Shown in pieces: positions 32,395-45,050 of a DNA stretch of 64,000 bases. A program made the translations under genes and the position numbers. The notes under the pieces were generated by a model. That model saw only the letters and a list, made by a program, of their open reading frames with translations, made no database searches and had not been told where the DNA came from. Source of the stretch: Trochalopteron elliotii. Lineage: Eukaryota; Chordata; Aves; Passeriformes; Leiothrichidae. The stretch's first letter is position 1. Each line of letters starts with the position of its first letter. The stretch is taken from contig JANPWX010000455.1 of assembly GCA_024734555.1 (NCBI GenBank), positions 62,001-126,000 of the forward strand, written 5' to 3'.

Positions 32395-34595
32395 TTGGCC
32401 ACCATGGGTGCAGAAAGAAGATGTGACTGATGCTGGACCAGCGTGGATGCTCCATCCAGCACAGGGCAGACCCCTGGAGCAGTTCCACTCCATCACCACT
32501 TCCTGCAGTACCAGGAGGTTCCCAACCCTGGGTTAACACCTCTGGACAGGCTCAGTGGCAGAGTGTCCCCATGACAGCAGCTTTGCCATTGCTGTTCCCA
32601 GCTCCCAAGGCCCTCCACAGTCCCTGATTTCTGCACAGATTTTCTGGTTCTTCTAACACACAGCAAGAAATTCCTGTGGTGGTGTCTCCAAGTGCCAGCA
32701 CATGTGGGCTGCTCCCTGGATACATATTTGTGCTCTTTCCATTTCAGCATGATTTAAGGCTGTGGGGGAAACAGTTACATAGGGGGAGAAAAACAAAACC
32801 AAACCCCAACCTCTCCCAAGCTGCTGTGGCCAGGCAGCTGAATTTCATACTTACCAAGCCCAAGCTGCTCTGAGATAATTAGCCTCAAAAAAAGTCAAAA
32901 GAACTGAGCCAGATGTTCCCAGACCTGTTCAGCAGAGATTCTGCCTTTGATTGTGACAGTTTAGCATATGAAACAAAACTGTCTAGAGTTGGAACTGGAG
33001 TTTAATTTCTAAGATGGTTAAAAAAAAAAAATCTGCTTCATAGGAAGAAACTATCTCAGGAAGGAGCAAAAAGCTTCTGAAAGCCAGCTGGATGAAAGGC
33101 ACAGTTAAGTAAAAAATTAATGAATTTTACACTCTGTAGAACTTAAGTCCCAGCTACAACAGAAATTGGAGTGTATGAAAAGTGATTATTAACACAAAGA
33201 TACAGATAAAAATCCCCGTCCTTATGATCTTCATCTATTATAATAATAATAATGGGAAACAAGTGTGCAGGCCATCCCTGCCCATTGAAGAATTTGAAAG
33301 GAAGCACATGGAAAAACCATGATACTTATGGTTTTTCAGCTGAAATTTCAGTATTTTTCATTTAACTTCAGTACTAGATTGGAATAAAGTCAGCAATGAC
33401 ACCAGGAGCTATTCCATTTGAAGAACTCACCCCATTTTATTTGTTTTTTTTTTTTCCCTCAATTCAGGAAGCAACTGAAGGGAGTTTAGGAGGAGATGAG
33501 AAAGAAAAAGAAGTATGAGAGAAGAAGCTAATTAAGATTCTAGACTATTGGAAAATCCCAACGCCACAGAATATGAAAGGTCAGGTAACTAAGAAACAGT
33601 CAAATTAAATTTACTTTCCCCTTTGGCTTTCCAAGAATACCTCTGCAGCCACAGAATATTTCACCCAAAGGAAAACTGCATGGAAATATTAGGTGAACTT
33701 CAGAGAAAGGGCTCATTGAAATGCTTTCTCAAGAGCACTGGAACACTGCACCGAGCTGCACAGATAGCTGTGAAGTGCTAGGACAGAAATCAGTGGCAAA
33801 GCAGCACTCAGGGTGATTATCTGATTATCCCTCCTGATGTGGGCACACAACAAAGCCTGAGCTGTTTGGAGTCCACTCAGTGTGTGACCTTTCCTGCTGC
33901 ACTACTCTAATCCAATAACTTCCAATGCTCAATGTGAAACGTGTGGTCGTGGATAAAATCTCTCTGGAGCAGTCAGGAAGAGGAATGACTGCAACTCTGC
34001 CAAAAGGACAGAGGTTCCCAAGTTCAAATCTTTATTGTGTTTGACTGCTGGGGGAATCAGTTACATCCTGCCCGGTGGCAGCTGGTGTCAGAGCTCACCC
34101 TCTGACCAGCCAGCACTGATGTAGCTGATCTGTAAATTTGGGAGCTCTATTAATCACTTCCCAGCTGGAATAATTTACTGGGCTGACTAATGGTTCACTG
34201 AAATATCACATACTGTGATATGATTTCCTTTCTGATAACATTTTTAATTCACAGTCCATACTGATTTATTTATTTTTAATAAAATATCCCACTGAGTTTG
34301 CACATCTGCTCGAAGTTATCTAGAATAAGTTTGTCGTAATTTTGGGTAGGATAGTTTTGTAACAGGAAGGATGATTTTGTAATACACTGTTGTACAATAA
34401 CAAACAAATCTCTTGCAGCTACAGCTACCCTGGATTGAGCAGAGTCCTCAAGCAATTGTTCCCAATTAGTTCTCATTCTTCTGCTTCCCTTTTTAAAGAC
34501 ATCCTTATCTAGATTTCTGCAAACATGCTAGCAAAGCCCATCTGAGACCCATTCCTAAGAAAAACTGACTTGAATCTGAATTTAGCTGAGCCTGG
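32395..34595. other. Unique non-coding sequence
   Basis: Besides the (AAT)n run, this holds an acceptor-like tract (T13CCCTCAATTCAG ending at 33,467) followed by 15 open codons, and a palindrome ATATCACAtacTGTGATAT at 34,203-34,221. No exon can be supported. Confidence 0.45.
33236..33253. repeat. (AAT)n microsatellite
   Basis: Five to six TAA/AAT units. Confidence 0.85.
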
Positions 34596-34670
34596 TATCA
34601 TGGAATCAAAATGGTTTGGGTTGGGAGGAACCTGAAGCTCAGCCCCTTCCAACCCCCTGTCAAGGCCACC
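34596..34670 (-). mobile_element. CR1 LINE 3' tail
   Basis: Minus orientation. 'aaaatggtttgggttgggag' then 'agccccttccaaccccctgt'. It is diverged and only about 75 bp long. Confidence 0.8.
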
Positions 34671-36751
34671 ACACACATCCTGTTGCTTAACCCAAAGAGT
34701 CAGTGATTTATCAGGTGACACCAATGAGGATGGACCAAAGGGCAAAAGCCTTAGGCATAAATATATCCAATTTTCTAATATTGTCTTGTCTAATGATGAA
34801 GTCCTGAGATTGCCAGTTAAACTGGGAATTTCTCCTGCTATATCAGAATGCAGGCAGCGACCCCCTGGATGGCTGCAGCTCCCACATCAAAGGTAGCTGG
34901 GAAAGATTGATGGCTGCTAAATATTTCTTCACATAAAGCTGAACGAAACCCTGCAAGTCGAACCAAATTGATTTTTAATAGTAGTGAAAAGGCCTTTAAA
35001 AATGTGACTCGTGGAGGAAAAAGCATCTGCAAAGGATGTTCTCTTTAGATCCTTGGGAAAAAGTCACCGCTGTGTCTTTGCTGTTTTTCAGGCTGATATC
35101 TACTCACTCTGCTTGGTTAAAGCTTGTCTCTTCCCTGTGAAGGAGGAGAGAGTTATCTTCACTTTTCACAGAGCATGGCTGAGTCTCACAGACTGCCTTA
35201 TCTAAGGTCACACAGGACGACAAAAGTAGGAACAGAAGGACATCCAGAGCACTTGAAGCCCAGCCCTGTGTTGAAACTGTTAAACTTCTTCCCTGTGAGC
35301 AGGAACTGGACTCACAGCTCATAATATCCTGTTTATTAGGGCCACTTGACAAAGAGAAAGGTTTTCAGGGAAAATTCATCTTTAATGAATTAGTAAAAAG
35401 AAAAGCTGCTCTCAAAATAGCTTCTGCTTCTAATTATAGCAGGAAAGGAAGAAACACTTTAGCTTCTTTTGCAAAATTCTGTTTTGCTTTAGTTTGAACC
35501 ACAACAGAACTCAGATCCTGCAGGAATACAGTGAAAGATTATGTGTGTCTTATTTATACAGCATTTATTATCTTCTTTTACAATACTTGACCAAGACTTG
35601 TCTTCATAACCACCTTCCTCCAAACAGAATCCACACAAAATGCAACTACAGGTGTTTAGAGGAATGAATGTGCTTTCTAGCATTCACTGGTCTGACAGGC
35701 AAATGTTAATTGGGTGAGAATGCCTCCCAATTTAATTAGTACAAAAATAGTCTGTGCCTATTCTATTGATCAGAAGAACACATTGAGCATCAGACACAGA
35801 TAAGTGTCGTTCCTGACAGTTCAAATCTTTCCAGCCAATTAAAATACTCTTGCATTTACTGCTTGGAATGCTGTGTAGAAATATGATCAATGTGGCTGTG
35901 AGGATGCAATTCTGGCATTCAAAACTTAAGGGAAGAAATGAATTTTTAAAATACATTTTCAGGCTTTGGTGGGTGAGAACCAAGCAAACACAGCAGGTCG
36001 CAGTGCGAGCAATGGTCCCTTGGTCTCTGCCTCATCATCCCTTGGGTCTGCCTCCATGGAATTTTTCCAGACAAAGTTCAAGCTGCAGGGAGGCCTTTGG
36101 GATGTTTCTCATGGCCCATCCTAAGCATGTCTTCCCCTGGTGGAGATGGCTCTGGCATGTGCCTTGTTCCAAACAGAGCCATGGCTTGGTCTGCTCATGG
36201 CAGATGAGGAAAGAGGTCTGTGAGTCAGGGGGGAAGTGGGAGCTACGTCATCTGTGAGCTCCACAGGTCACATTTGTGACAGGATGAACCAGCTGGACAT
36301 GGGCTGCTTTGCCATGGGCTGGAAAACACATCCTGGATTGAGCAATTGGTGTCTGTGGTGAGGGGAACCCAGCCACGACACAGGAAGGGTCACTCAAGAG
36401 GGGACTCATCCCAGGAAGTGTGTGCAATCACCCGGGATCATCTGTGCTGGAATGTTGTTATTGAGAGAGACAAAACCCACACAAACCCAACCCAAAGCTC
36501 CAGTGCTGCTGGGGATGTGCTCCTGTGTTTGGAAAGCAGCAGCACCAGTGTTTCATTCCCCAGCACTCACCACTTTGTAGGTAAACAGGAGAGAAGGAAC
36601 TCCACAAGCTGTGAGTGCTTTCCTCCTCAGTGTCCTCCTCTTCTGACCTCTCTGGATACTCCTATTTGACTTTTGCAAGCACTGATATCTTGATTTCTCC
36701 TTCTCCACTCCCAAGCACATCAACACCCACTCTTCCCCTGTGCAGAACCAG
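34671..36751. other. Unique non-coding sequence with a possible MIR relic
   Basis: At about 35,190-35,260 the plus strand reads 'ccttatctaaggtcacacag', which resembles the MIR SINE core on the minus strand ('cttgcccaaggtcacacag'). The match outside this phrase is weak. Otherwise nothing recognised. Confidence 0.4.
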
Positions 36752-36812
36752 GACCTGATGATCCTAGTGTGTCCCTTCCAGCTCAAGATATTCTATGGTT
36801 CTATGATCTCTG
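36752..36812 (+). mobile_element. CR1 LINE 3' tail
   Basis: Plus orientation. 'gtgtcccttccagctcaag' followed by 'attctatggttctatgatc', the octamer-repeat end of CR1. Confidence 0.85.
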
Positions 36813-36954
36813 ACTTTTAAGTCCCTCTGTGTGTTCTTCTTCGACCCAGATTTGACCTCTTGCTGCAAGACAACTTGTTCATAAAATATTTTCTTTGTAA
36901 GCCAGTTCTTTATTTAGGCAGCTGCTTTTTTCTTTCCGTCTGCATACCATGGTT

Positions 36955-36973
36955 AAAAAAAAAAAAAAAAAAA
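36955..36973. repeat. A19 run
   Basis: Nineteen consecutive A bases. No recognisable retroposed gene precedes them. Confidence 0.95.
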
Positions 36974-38063
36974 GGTGCAGATTTTGTGTCTGGTGTAAAC
37001 CTCCACAGTTCTGCTTTTTACTTTCAAGCCTTGCAGTACCTTTCACAACAAAGATACTCCCACCCTTGTAGGATCTCCCAGTTTATCCAGTAGGTCTTTA
37101 CAATGTTTTCATTTGGGGTGAAAACTGGAGATGGGTGACTCTTCAGGCAAGCAGGAAAGAGAAAATGAAAACAGTCAACAGTAAATTCCCTGGAAAACAG
37201 CTCAGATTTTTACATATTCTTAATTTGGTTCCTTAATCTCTTTTTCCAGGCTGAAAAATCCCCCAGGTGAGAACTGTTTCACACATCAAATAGCTCCCCA
37301 CACCTCTGCTTTACTGAGAGTCTTGGAGAAAGCTGGACACTGGACACAGGAGTTATAACATGGCCAGGAATTGCCTTCAGTCCCTTTCTAAACACCCTTT
37401 GCCACACTACTGACATCACAGCCTGTGTTCTGGCCAAATTACTGCAAAATCTACCCCTCAGTTCACAAAAGAATGCTATCAGCACATGTCAAAGTGAAGA
37501 GGGAAGACATAAGGAAATAGGGCTGAGCTCTACAGCATCTTCCAAGGGTAATTGGATAACCAGAGCTCAGGCTTGGGGCTGGATCCTTAATTTTTAAAGC
37601 AGTTCAGGCAGAATTGAGCATTAACAGGAATGGAAGCCCTCATGAAGCAAACCAAAAAGCCTGAAAATGTGAGTTTAAGCACAAGCAGTGCCAGCAGACA
37701 GATAACTGGGTGCACTTCTGGCCTTATCTGCAAACTCTGCTGTACACAGAGTCATTAAAAGCAATCTCCCGGTGAAAAAGAACGCCCATCTCATATCGAG
37801 CTGTTTAAGTGGTTGCTGTAATTATGCTTAGAGATGTTTTAAGAATACATGTGTAGGAAACTGCAGGTCTTTAATTATAGGTAGGCTGGCAGAGGGTACA
37901 CTCTGTTCCAGTGCAAACAAGCCTGTGCTGACCCAGGAGTGACTTTCCAATGTCTGTTTGGGGAAGACAGAGAAGGATTTCCTTCTGCATCCGAAATCAA
38001 GGACCCTCTTTGAAAGCAATTCCTTGCTCCAGGTCTCTGCGATAATCCCCTCCTGGGAATGGC
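36974..38063. other. Unique non-coding sequence
   Basis: No repeat family or exon recognised. Confidence 0.5.
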
Positions 38064-38427
38064 AGGATGGATGGATGGATGGAGGGACAAGGGATGGATG
38101 GATGGAAGGACAAGGGATGGATGGATGGATGGATGGATGGATGGATGGATGGATGGATGGATGGAGGGATGGATGGATGGATGATGGATGGAGGGATAGA
38201 TGGATGGATGATGGATGGAACGAGGGATGGATGGATGGATGGATGGATGGATGGATGGATGGATGGATGGATGATGGATGGAATGAGGGATGGATGGATG
38301 GATAGATGATGGATGGAGGGATGGAAGGATGGATGGATGGATGGATGATGGATGGAACAAGGGATGGATGGATGGATGGATGGAGGATGGACGGATGATG
38401 GATAGAGGGATGGATGATGGATGGAGG
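38064..38427. repeat. (GGAT)n tetranucleotide array, ~364 bp
   Basis: Long runs of GGAT/ATGG units are broken by 'ggaggga', 'ggaacgaggg', 'ggaaggacaaggg' and 'gatgatgg' variants that recur, giving a higher-order pattern. The long open frames here, Met-Asp-Gly-Trp on plus and Ser-Ile-His-Pro on minus, are simple translations of the array. Confidence 0.98.
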
Positions 38428-40176
38428 CACTTTTGGCTCTAGCTACTTCTTCCTGAATTTCTCAGGCCAAACATTTGGTCCTGTGGGGAGAGGTAACAAA
38501 ATAGGGCTGAATTTTCCCATTCCCTCCAAGTCCAGCCCCACAACTCTCTGAACCTGCTGCCCTCCCACTGAACTCATGGGCTTCCAGCTGATGGGTAAAA
38601 GTGGCAGTACCAGAGCCCTTTCCTCCTCTCCCCTTTCTCTTCTCTTCCTTCTCTACCTGCTGCAGGAATCCAGCCCACAGAGACAAGCAGTGCAAAGAGG
38701 GAACTGTTTACAAATTACACGCTGTGTGGCATCATTTTATTTTCCTTGATTCTGCAAGAAAACCACACTCCTCCTCCTGTCACTGGTTTGGTTTCTTGCA
38801 CCCTTTCCTTTTTTCAGGGCAACGTCCCTGGCTATGAACCATGAGCGTGCAAAAACATTAGGAGTGGAATTAAAATGTATTAAGGGGAGCAACAACATCA
38901 GCATGCTTAAAAAGGTGATTGTCTGAGAGCAGGGGCTGTGCAGGAGATGGAATCTCTTTCCTAAAATGATGCCTCTTGTGCATCCAGGTACAGCTCAGCA
39001 CTTGAACGCTGCGCCACTTTTTAATGAATGTTTATTTCTGTTAGCTTGGCAGAGCACTCTTGATGGAGAAAATCGGAATTTATTCCATTTTCTGTGCTGT
39101 TTGGCAGCTTATTTCCTGTGCTCAGACCAGTTACTGACTCTGTTGGTGCCAGGGGATGAAGATGGGGCAGAGCTGCTGTCCCAGTCTGGCTGTTTCTCTG
39201 TGGTTGTAGCAATCTCTGCATTCACCTGGAACACAGCAAAAGACAAGACAAACTTCTACTCTTCACTTTCTTCTGATTTTCTAATTGTAAACCAAGGTAC
39301 TCAGGATGTAATGATTTCATTAAGAGGATTAAACCCTTTCTTAAAATGAAAATTAAATATTTGGAGACAGCGAATACCATACAATTGTCAAGAATGTATT
39401 GCTCATATTCTTTTTTCTTTCTTAATTTAAAAAGCACTCTGAAAGAATAACTTTCTCCTCTCCCAGGCTATCTGTGATCCACAGGTGTGGCAGATACACC
39501 TTTATTTTGCAGAGAAAGATTTTCACACCCAAGTACATTTTTTTGACTGTTGATTTCCCTTTGAACTGAGCAGCCCTGGAGGGAGAGGATCCTAAAGAGG
39601 ACCCTAAGGAGGCTGAGCCTGGGGGAAGTCCTCAAAGAGGCTTCCCCTTATTTTATTAATGGAAAAATACCCAATAAACAGGAAGGAGGTGCATGTGGAG
39701 AGACCACAGTAGATGGAAAGAAAAGGGAGAAAAGGTTAAAGGGTGGTTGACAAATTTAAATGTGAATGTTTCCAGACTCTCTTGGAACTGGATGAAAGGT
39801 GCTGATCTCCTCCAGGCTATTCTCAGTGTTTTGGTTCAGGACTGAGATTCTGCATTATGTAAAATATGCTTTCCTGCTACAGTTTCACCATTTCCTGACC
39901 TTAAACCCCAGAATAATTTAATTATTTCAATTGGTTGGCCACAGTGACGTCTGCTAATAACTTAGAGTTAAGGCTTTTCCCACACTTAAAACCTGTCAGC
40001 ACAACTTTTTTACTAAAATTATACCAATTTTTTTAGCAAATACCTTCAATGGCAAAGGACTGTGTAGAACATACGCAGAACCATTTGGGTGAAGAGAACT
40101 GCTGTGACAGTGTAGGGGGTTTGGTAGAGGAAGGTACACACATAAACAAAGTTTTGAAAACAGCCCTAAAAGTGAA
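38428..40176. other. Unique non-coding sequence
   Basis: No repeat family or exon recognised. A plus-strand frame of 127 codons at 38,966-39,349 shows no domain. Confidence 0.45.
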
Positions 40177-40463
40177 TAATCATAGAATAGAACCCCAGGA
40201 GGGTCTGGGCAGGAAGGGACCTTAAAACTCATCCAGTTCCACCCCCCTGCCATGGGCAGGGACACCTTCCACTATCCCAGACTGCTCCAAGCCCCAATGT
40301 CCAACCTGGCCTTGGACACTTCCAAGGATCCAGGGGCAGCCACAGCTTCTCTGGGCACCCTGTGCCAGGGCCTGCCCACCCTCACAGGGAGGAATTCCTT
40401 CCCAATATCCCATCTATCCCTGCCCTCTGGCAGTTTACACCCATTCTCTCTTGTCCTGGCATA
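40177..40463 (-). mobile_element. CR1 LINE 3' fragment, ~287 bp
   Basis: Minus orientation with an intact 3' end at the left ('aatcatagaata'). Then come 'ggcaggaagggaccttaaaa', 'ccatgggcagggacacct', 'gggcaccctgtgccagggcc' and 'cacagggaggaattcct'. It is one of the best-preserved copies in the window. Confidence 0.96.
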
Positions 40464-43400
40464 AGAGGAACTGATTCTCCTATTCAGGAAAACAGTAGGT
40501 TGTTCTTCAGCACTTCACCCTACATGTGGATTCATGAATTTTTGGTTGGAATGTAAGCGAGCACCATCTTGGACTGAAAAGTCTAGTCTGGACACTTGAT
40601 CAAAATCAAGGAGCTCATCCTATGGGATTTTTAAATTGAACTCCATTTCAATGTAATTGAAGCATAATTGTAATTGTGATTTTGTCTCCAAATCTGCAAG
40701 CTCAGGGGTTATGAAATGTCAGCACCATAAAATGCCTGCAGGTTTGCAAGCTCCAGCCTGCGTTATTGGAAAGAGTCTAACTTGGGTTTGTTCTCATATC
40801 ACTTTCCATGAGAGTTAATGGAACCCTGCAGCTTCCAGAGGCTCTGGGAGAAGCCTTGTGCCTAAGGGGCAGCTTTTCCTATCAAATGGGGTGTGGAAAC
40901 TGGAGATTCAATGGAAGACACATCCTACAAACACCACCCTTGACAGGGTCTTGCCTGAAGTTACCCTCTCTTCCTCACTGCACTGAAACGAGGAACACAG
41001 CCAGATTATGCAACAAAGCTCTGCCACTTCTGTTCATTCTGCACAAATGTGTCCCTCTTTAGATAAACAGATTCCCTTCTCCTTATCTCCATCATCATCT
41101 TTGGAGTTAGCCATGGAATTTCAGCCACCATGGTCCAGGGTTTAAGTGGAGCAAAGGCTTTTATGAGGAGAAAGTTTATCTTTTATTGGATTACTCTGGA
41201 AGAACACATAAGCATCCAAGCATGCAAGTCTGAACGTTTGGAAAGGAATTCCTTCTTGGAGACCTTGGCCTTTCTCTCCTGCCTTTTCAGTTTGTCTAAT
41301 AGAAGTATTTTTCCTTGCAAAGCTTGCCATGACTACTGCTGAAATGCTACACAGGAGTCAGGGAACAGCAGCCTGGGTTCCCAGTCAGGAGAGGCCCAGA
41401 GGCAATTTTGGAAGAGCTGGAACACCAGCCACAAACATGAGTTACATGTAGATCTCAAGGGCTCAGATAGGAGCAGGTCTGATTTTTTTTTTTTGGCTGC
41501 AGACACTCAAGGCCATTCCTTGGCAGTGTTACAGGAGCAATATTTACACAAGGATGAAGGACAACTTTGTCAAGGCATTTGCACAAATTAAAAACTTTAT
41601 TTTTCCTTGCTATTATTTATAATAGCAGACTGAAAAAGAAAAAATCCCAAAACCCAAAACAAACCCAACCCAAAGATGGTTTCCCTATGAAGGAATTTTA
41701 ATTGCTTTTCATGGTAGGATTGAGTGACACTGTGTTTTCAAAGCACAGGCTGCATCTTGAGTGAACTGTGAAGATGAGGAGGAAAAGGAAAGTATTTTTT
41801 CTTCTTATTGGGAATTCTGTATTGATAATGAGGAGCAGAGGCTTTAACACAAGGGATCTATGCTGAGTGATCTGTGCTGAGCTGGAGAACAAGCTATTTT
41901 TTTACTCATAATATGAAGAGAATTTAGTTTGGCTTCAGGCTCATCCCTGTATATATGATAACGTAGATAAAAATTTATTGAATTTAGCTTCAACTTTAAA
42001 AGAATAAAAGAAAAAAGAAAAGTCAGTATTTAAAATCTGTGGCCACATATGGACCTTGGTAAGGTCTGTTGATATTGAACATGCTGCTGGAGCTGCTCAA
42101 TACACAGGAGATACACTCTGTGCACCAAAGAGCAGAAAAATAACAATGAATTACTAAGTTAACTCTCCTGGTTGCTCTAGAAATGAACACAAGACATTAC
42201 ATAAGTTTCTGAAATGAATGATCCCATAGACTTTTCATACAAGAAATAAATCTGTACACCTGCATGGTTCATAATGGATGAAAATGGGACAGTGTCCTTG
42301 GTAGCTGATTAGAGTTATTTAGAAAACAGCAGTTTCATTTTGTAGGTGAATGCTGGAATTCCTTAATCTCTTCTCATTCTAAACCAGAATAAAATGTTAA
42401 CATTTGCTGGTGCAACAACCACTGAGTTAGCAGTATTGTGGTTTTAGAGCTGAAAAACCCCAAACAGACCAAAGGAAAAACTGAAGGTAACATCTTACTG
42501 AAATGAAACACTGACAGATTCATCGGGAAACTAGAAAATGGAGTCCAAATTCATTTGTCACCTGGAACACTGCTGCTGTAAATCCAGCCTGGTCTGAGTG
42601 CTGCTCCGTGTCTGTCCTAGACTGTTGGATACTGCCCCAGACATTCTCTGTTTCTACCCCAGCAGCACCCAGAGGGTGTGAGACACAGTGAGCTTCATCC
42701 TGATATGTTTTGGAGTGAAAGATCCAAATATTTGGGCATCTACAATGTCTGTCTTCCTACTCCCAGCCTCACTTCCTCTCTGAAGTAAATGCAGATTTGA
42801 TCTCAGCACTTCATCTCTACCTCAGCCCCGCAATGAAGCAGTGCTGGAAATGGTGGGAAACTTTATGGCTGGCAGACACAAAGGGTGAAGCTGGTCCCAG
42901 AAAGTCCATTTTGCTCCAGAGCTCTTTAAAGTGAAAAGCCTCAAACATTTATCCTTGCTGACAGAGTTAGAAATGTATGAGGCTGTCAAAACCCAACTCA
43001 GATGCAGTGTTGTGTCTGTCACCATGTTGGTGGAGTTTAGATAGGAATGAGAAAAAGGATTTGTTTCCTCGGTAGCAGAAAATTGCTTATTTTACAAGGT
43101 GCCACGGAGAGTGTTATCTACTTGGGATTTATGGGGTGGAGGCTTTAATAATGCATTTCAGCAGGAAAGGAGTATTTGTTTTATGACATCCTTCCCAGGA
43201 TGGTGCTTGGCTTTTAGATGCACTGTGGCTTGAAAATTACCAACCCACCTATCAGGGAGCTGAGACACCACTTAACCCCAGGGCAAGGCAGGATTTGCAG
43301 AGGGGTGGGAGCCCAGATTTTTCCCAAGATTTGGGGGCAGCTGGGCTGCAGAGGCACCCTGGTGGGGCAGTGTCAGGGACAGAGCACCGAGGCATTAAAT

Positions 43401-43490
43401 GCAGCTCATTATTTTGGACAGCACCTCTTTGTGTGGAAGCACCGTTAGCAACAGCAGTGGGGTTGGAGCCATAAAGAGCCATTCCTGTAG
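40464..43490. other. Unique non-coding sequence
   Basis: No repeat family or exon recognised. It has a T11 run near 41,484-41,494 and an AT-rich patch near 41,960-42,020. Confidence 0.5.
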
Positions 43491-43499
43491 GACAGCACC

Positions 43500-44020
43500 A
43501 GGATCCAGCCCTGTGAAACGCTGATATCTGATAAGGACAGCGGGATAGCACGAACCTTTTGAGCTAAATAAGGATAAAAATGATGCTGTTGCTTCTGTAT
43601 TGAAGCCAGAGGCTCAGCAAACAGGCTGTGATGTGCATTCTTTTGGCCAGCAGCAGCTCTGTCAGCTGAGCGGAACGGGCCACAGCCGGCTGAGCAGGGG
43701 GGAAGCGCCGTGTGACAAACAGCCGACAGGAGGGCAATATCAAGTAGGTGCAGAGAGTTATTTGTTGCTTAATGAAGAGCCTCTCGAGGCTGAAAATTTA
43801 CAGCGCTTTCACAGTTCAATTTTGTTGGAGTAGGGGAATAAAAATAAGCCTTGAGTGGAGCGCGGTGAGGCCGTGGTGAGCAGAGGAAGCGGCGCAGGCC
43901 CCGCAGACCTGAGGCCCAAAATTATATTGACAAGGGAAGGCAGGCTGAGAACACGAGCCAGCAAAGGTCAGCCAGGGCATAGTATGGGAGTGGTAATTAG
44001 GCCACTAATTAGATTCTCTA
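43500..44020. promoter_or_regulatory. Candidate enhancer / conserved non-coding element
   Basis: This repeat-free block has unusual CpG retention for its surroundings ('gagcggaacggg', 'cacagccggctgag', 'gaagcgccgtgtga', 'gtggagcgcggtg', 'aagcggcgcagg') mixed with AT-rich motifs. Two identical homeodomain-type sites occur as TAATTAGgccacTAATTAG at 43,994-44,012, twelve bases apart. Several GATA cores cluster near 43,520-43,550 ('ctgatatctgataagg', 'gggatagc'). Dense, diverse sites without repeats are the usual look of a developmental enhancer. Conservation and activity are not shown. Open frames across it have no domain. Confidence 0.4.
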
Positions 44021-44887
44021 GGGCAGGCTGGGGAAGGAAGAATGGTTTACAGTAGAAAAAGGAAGAAGTAAATTCCCAGTGCACTGTCAGACGTGTCCCC
44101 TCAGACCAATCTGCCTCATGATTGCCCATGGCGAGCCAAGTCGTGGTGGAAATCAGAAGTAGCCTAAGCAGCTGGAGGTGGGATACAAGGACCTTGTGAC
44201 AGGAGTAAGGAGGTTTTCTTCACCAAACAAACAGTGAAGTTCAGAGAAGGACCTGCTGTGAATCCTCCCCCATCCTCACAGGAAAGTCCTTGGTCAAACA
44301 AGTGGGATCAAAGCTGGGTTTTAGTGAAGGAAGGGGAGGAATGGAGGTGTTCGAGACAGGAATCTTCCCTTGCAAGCCAGAGTGCACTCACTGTCTCTCC
44401 ATAAAGTGTTGGTAATGGGAGTAGGTGAATTAAAAGCTGAAAATATTCCCTGGAGAAAACTAGGTCCCTAGTGAGTACAAGAAACAGAATTTGTGTCATA
44501 CAAACACTGCAAGTTGATTTTCTGGTTTGGATTCTTTGCAGAATCACACTCCCAACTGACTAGTGCTTGTTTTCATCCTGATCCCCTCCTCCTGGTCAGA
44601 TTTAAAAATCACATTTCATCTTATTTTTCATTTCCCGGGCTGTGAGATCAGTAGTCTAGTCACACATAAACATAATCCAAATCTTCTTTTTGTACTGTTT
44701 TTGTTGTTATCACAGAAAGGACTTGGACTGAAAAGAACATTTTACAAAAGATTGTTGATTCTGCCGGGATGGATCAAAGCTGAGGGAAGAGAATTCAAAG
44801 AGAAAGGAAAAAATGAAGGCATCTGGGACATACAATAAATGCATCACTTTTGCTATGATTTTTCACCTCTGTTTTATCTTGTTCATA
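44021..44887. other. Unique non-coding sequence
   Basis: No repeat family or exon recognised. Confidence 0.5.
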
Positions 44888-45050
44888 GGAAGAAATTTTT
44901 CCCTGTGAGGGTAGGAAGGCCCTGGCACAGGGTGCCCAGAGCAGCTGTGGCTGCCCCTGGATCCCTGGCAGTGCCCAAGGCCAGGTTGGACACTGGGGCT
45001 TGGAGCAGCCTGGGACAGTGGAAGGTGTCCCTGCCCATGGCTGGGGAGTT
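44888..45050 (+). mobile_element. CR1 LINE fragment lacking its 3' terminus
   Basis: Plus orientation. It carries 'ttccctgtgagggtaggaag', 'ggcacagggtgcccagagca' and 'aaggtgtccctgcccatggc', then stops abruptly at 'ggggagttataaatatg'. The usual last ~70 bp with octamers are absent, so the 3' end was lost after insertion. Confidence 0.93.

Noticed and set aside
37828..38430. 200- and 161-codon minus frames and 115-codon plus frame
   Set aside because: Pure translations of the (GGAT)n array.
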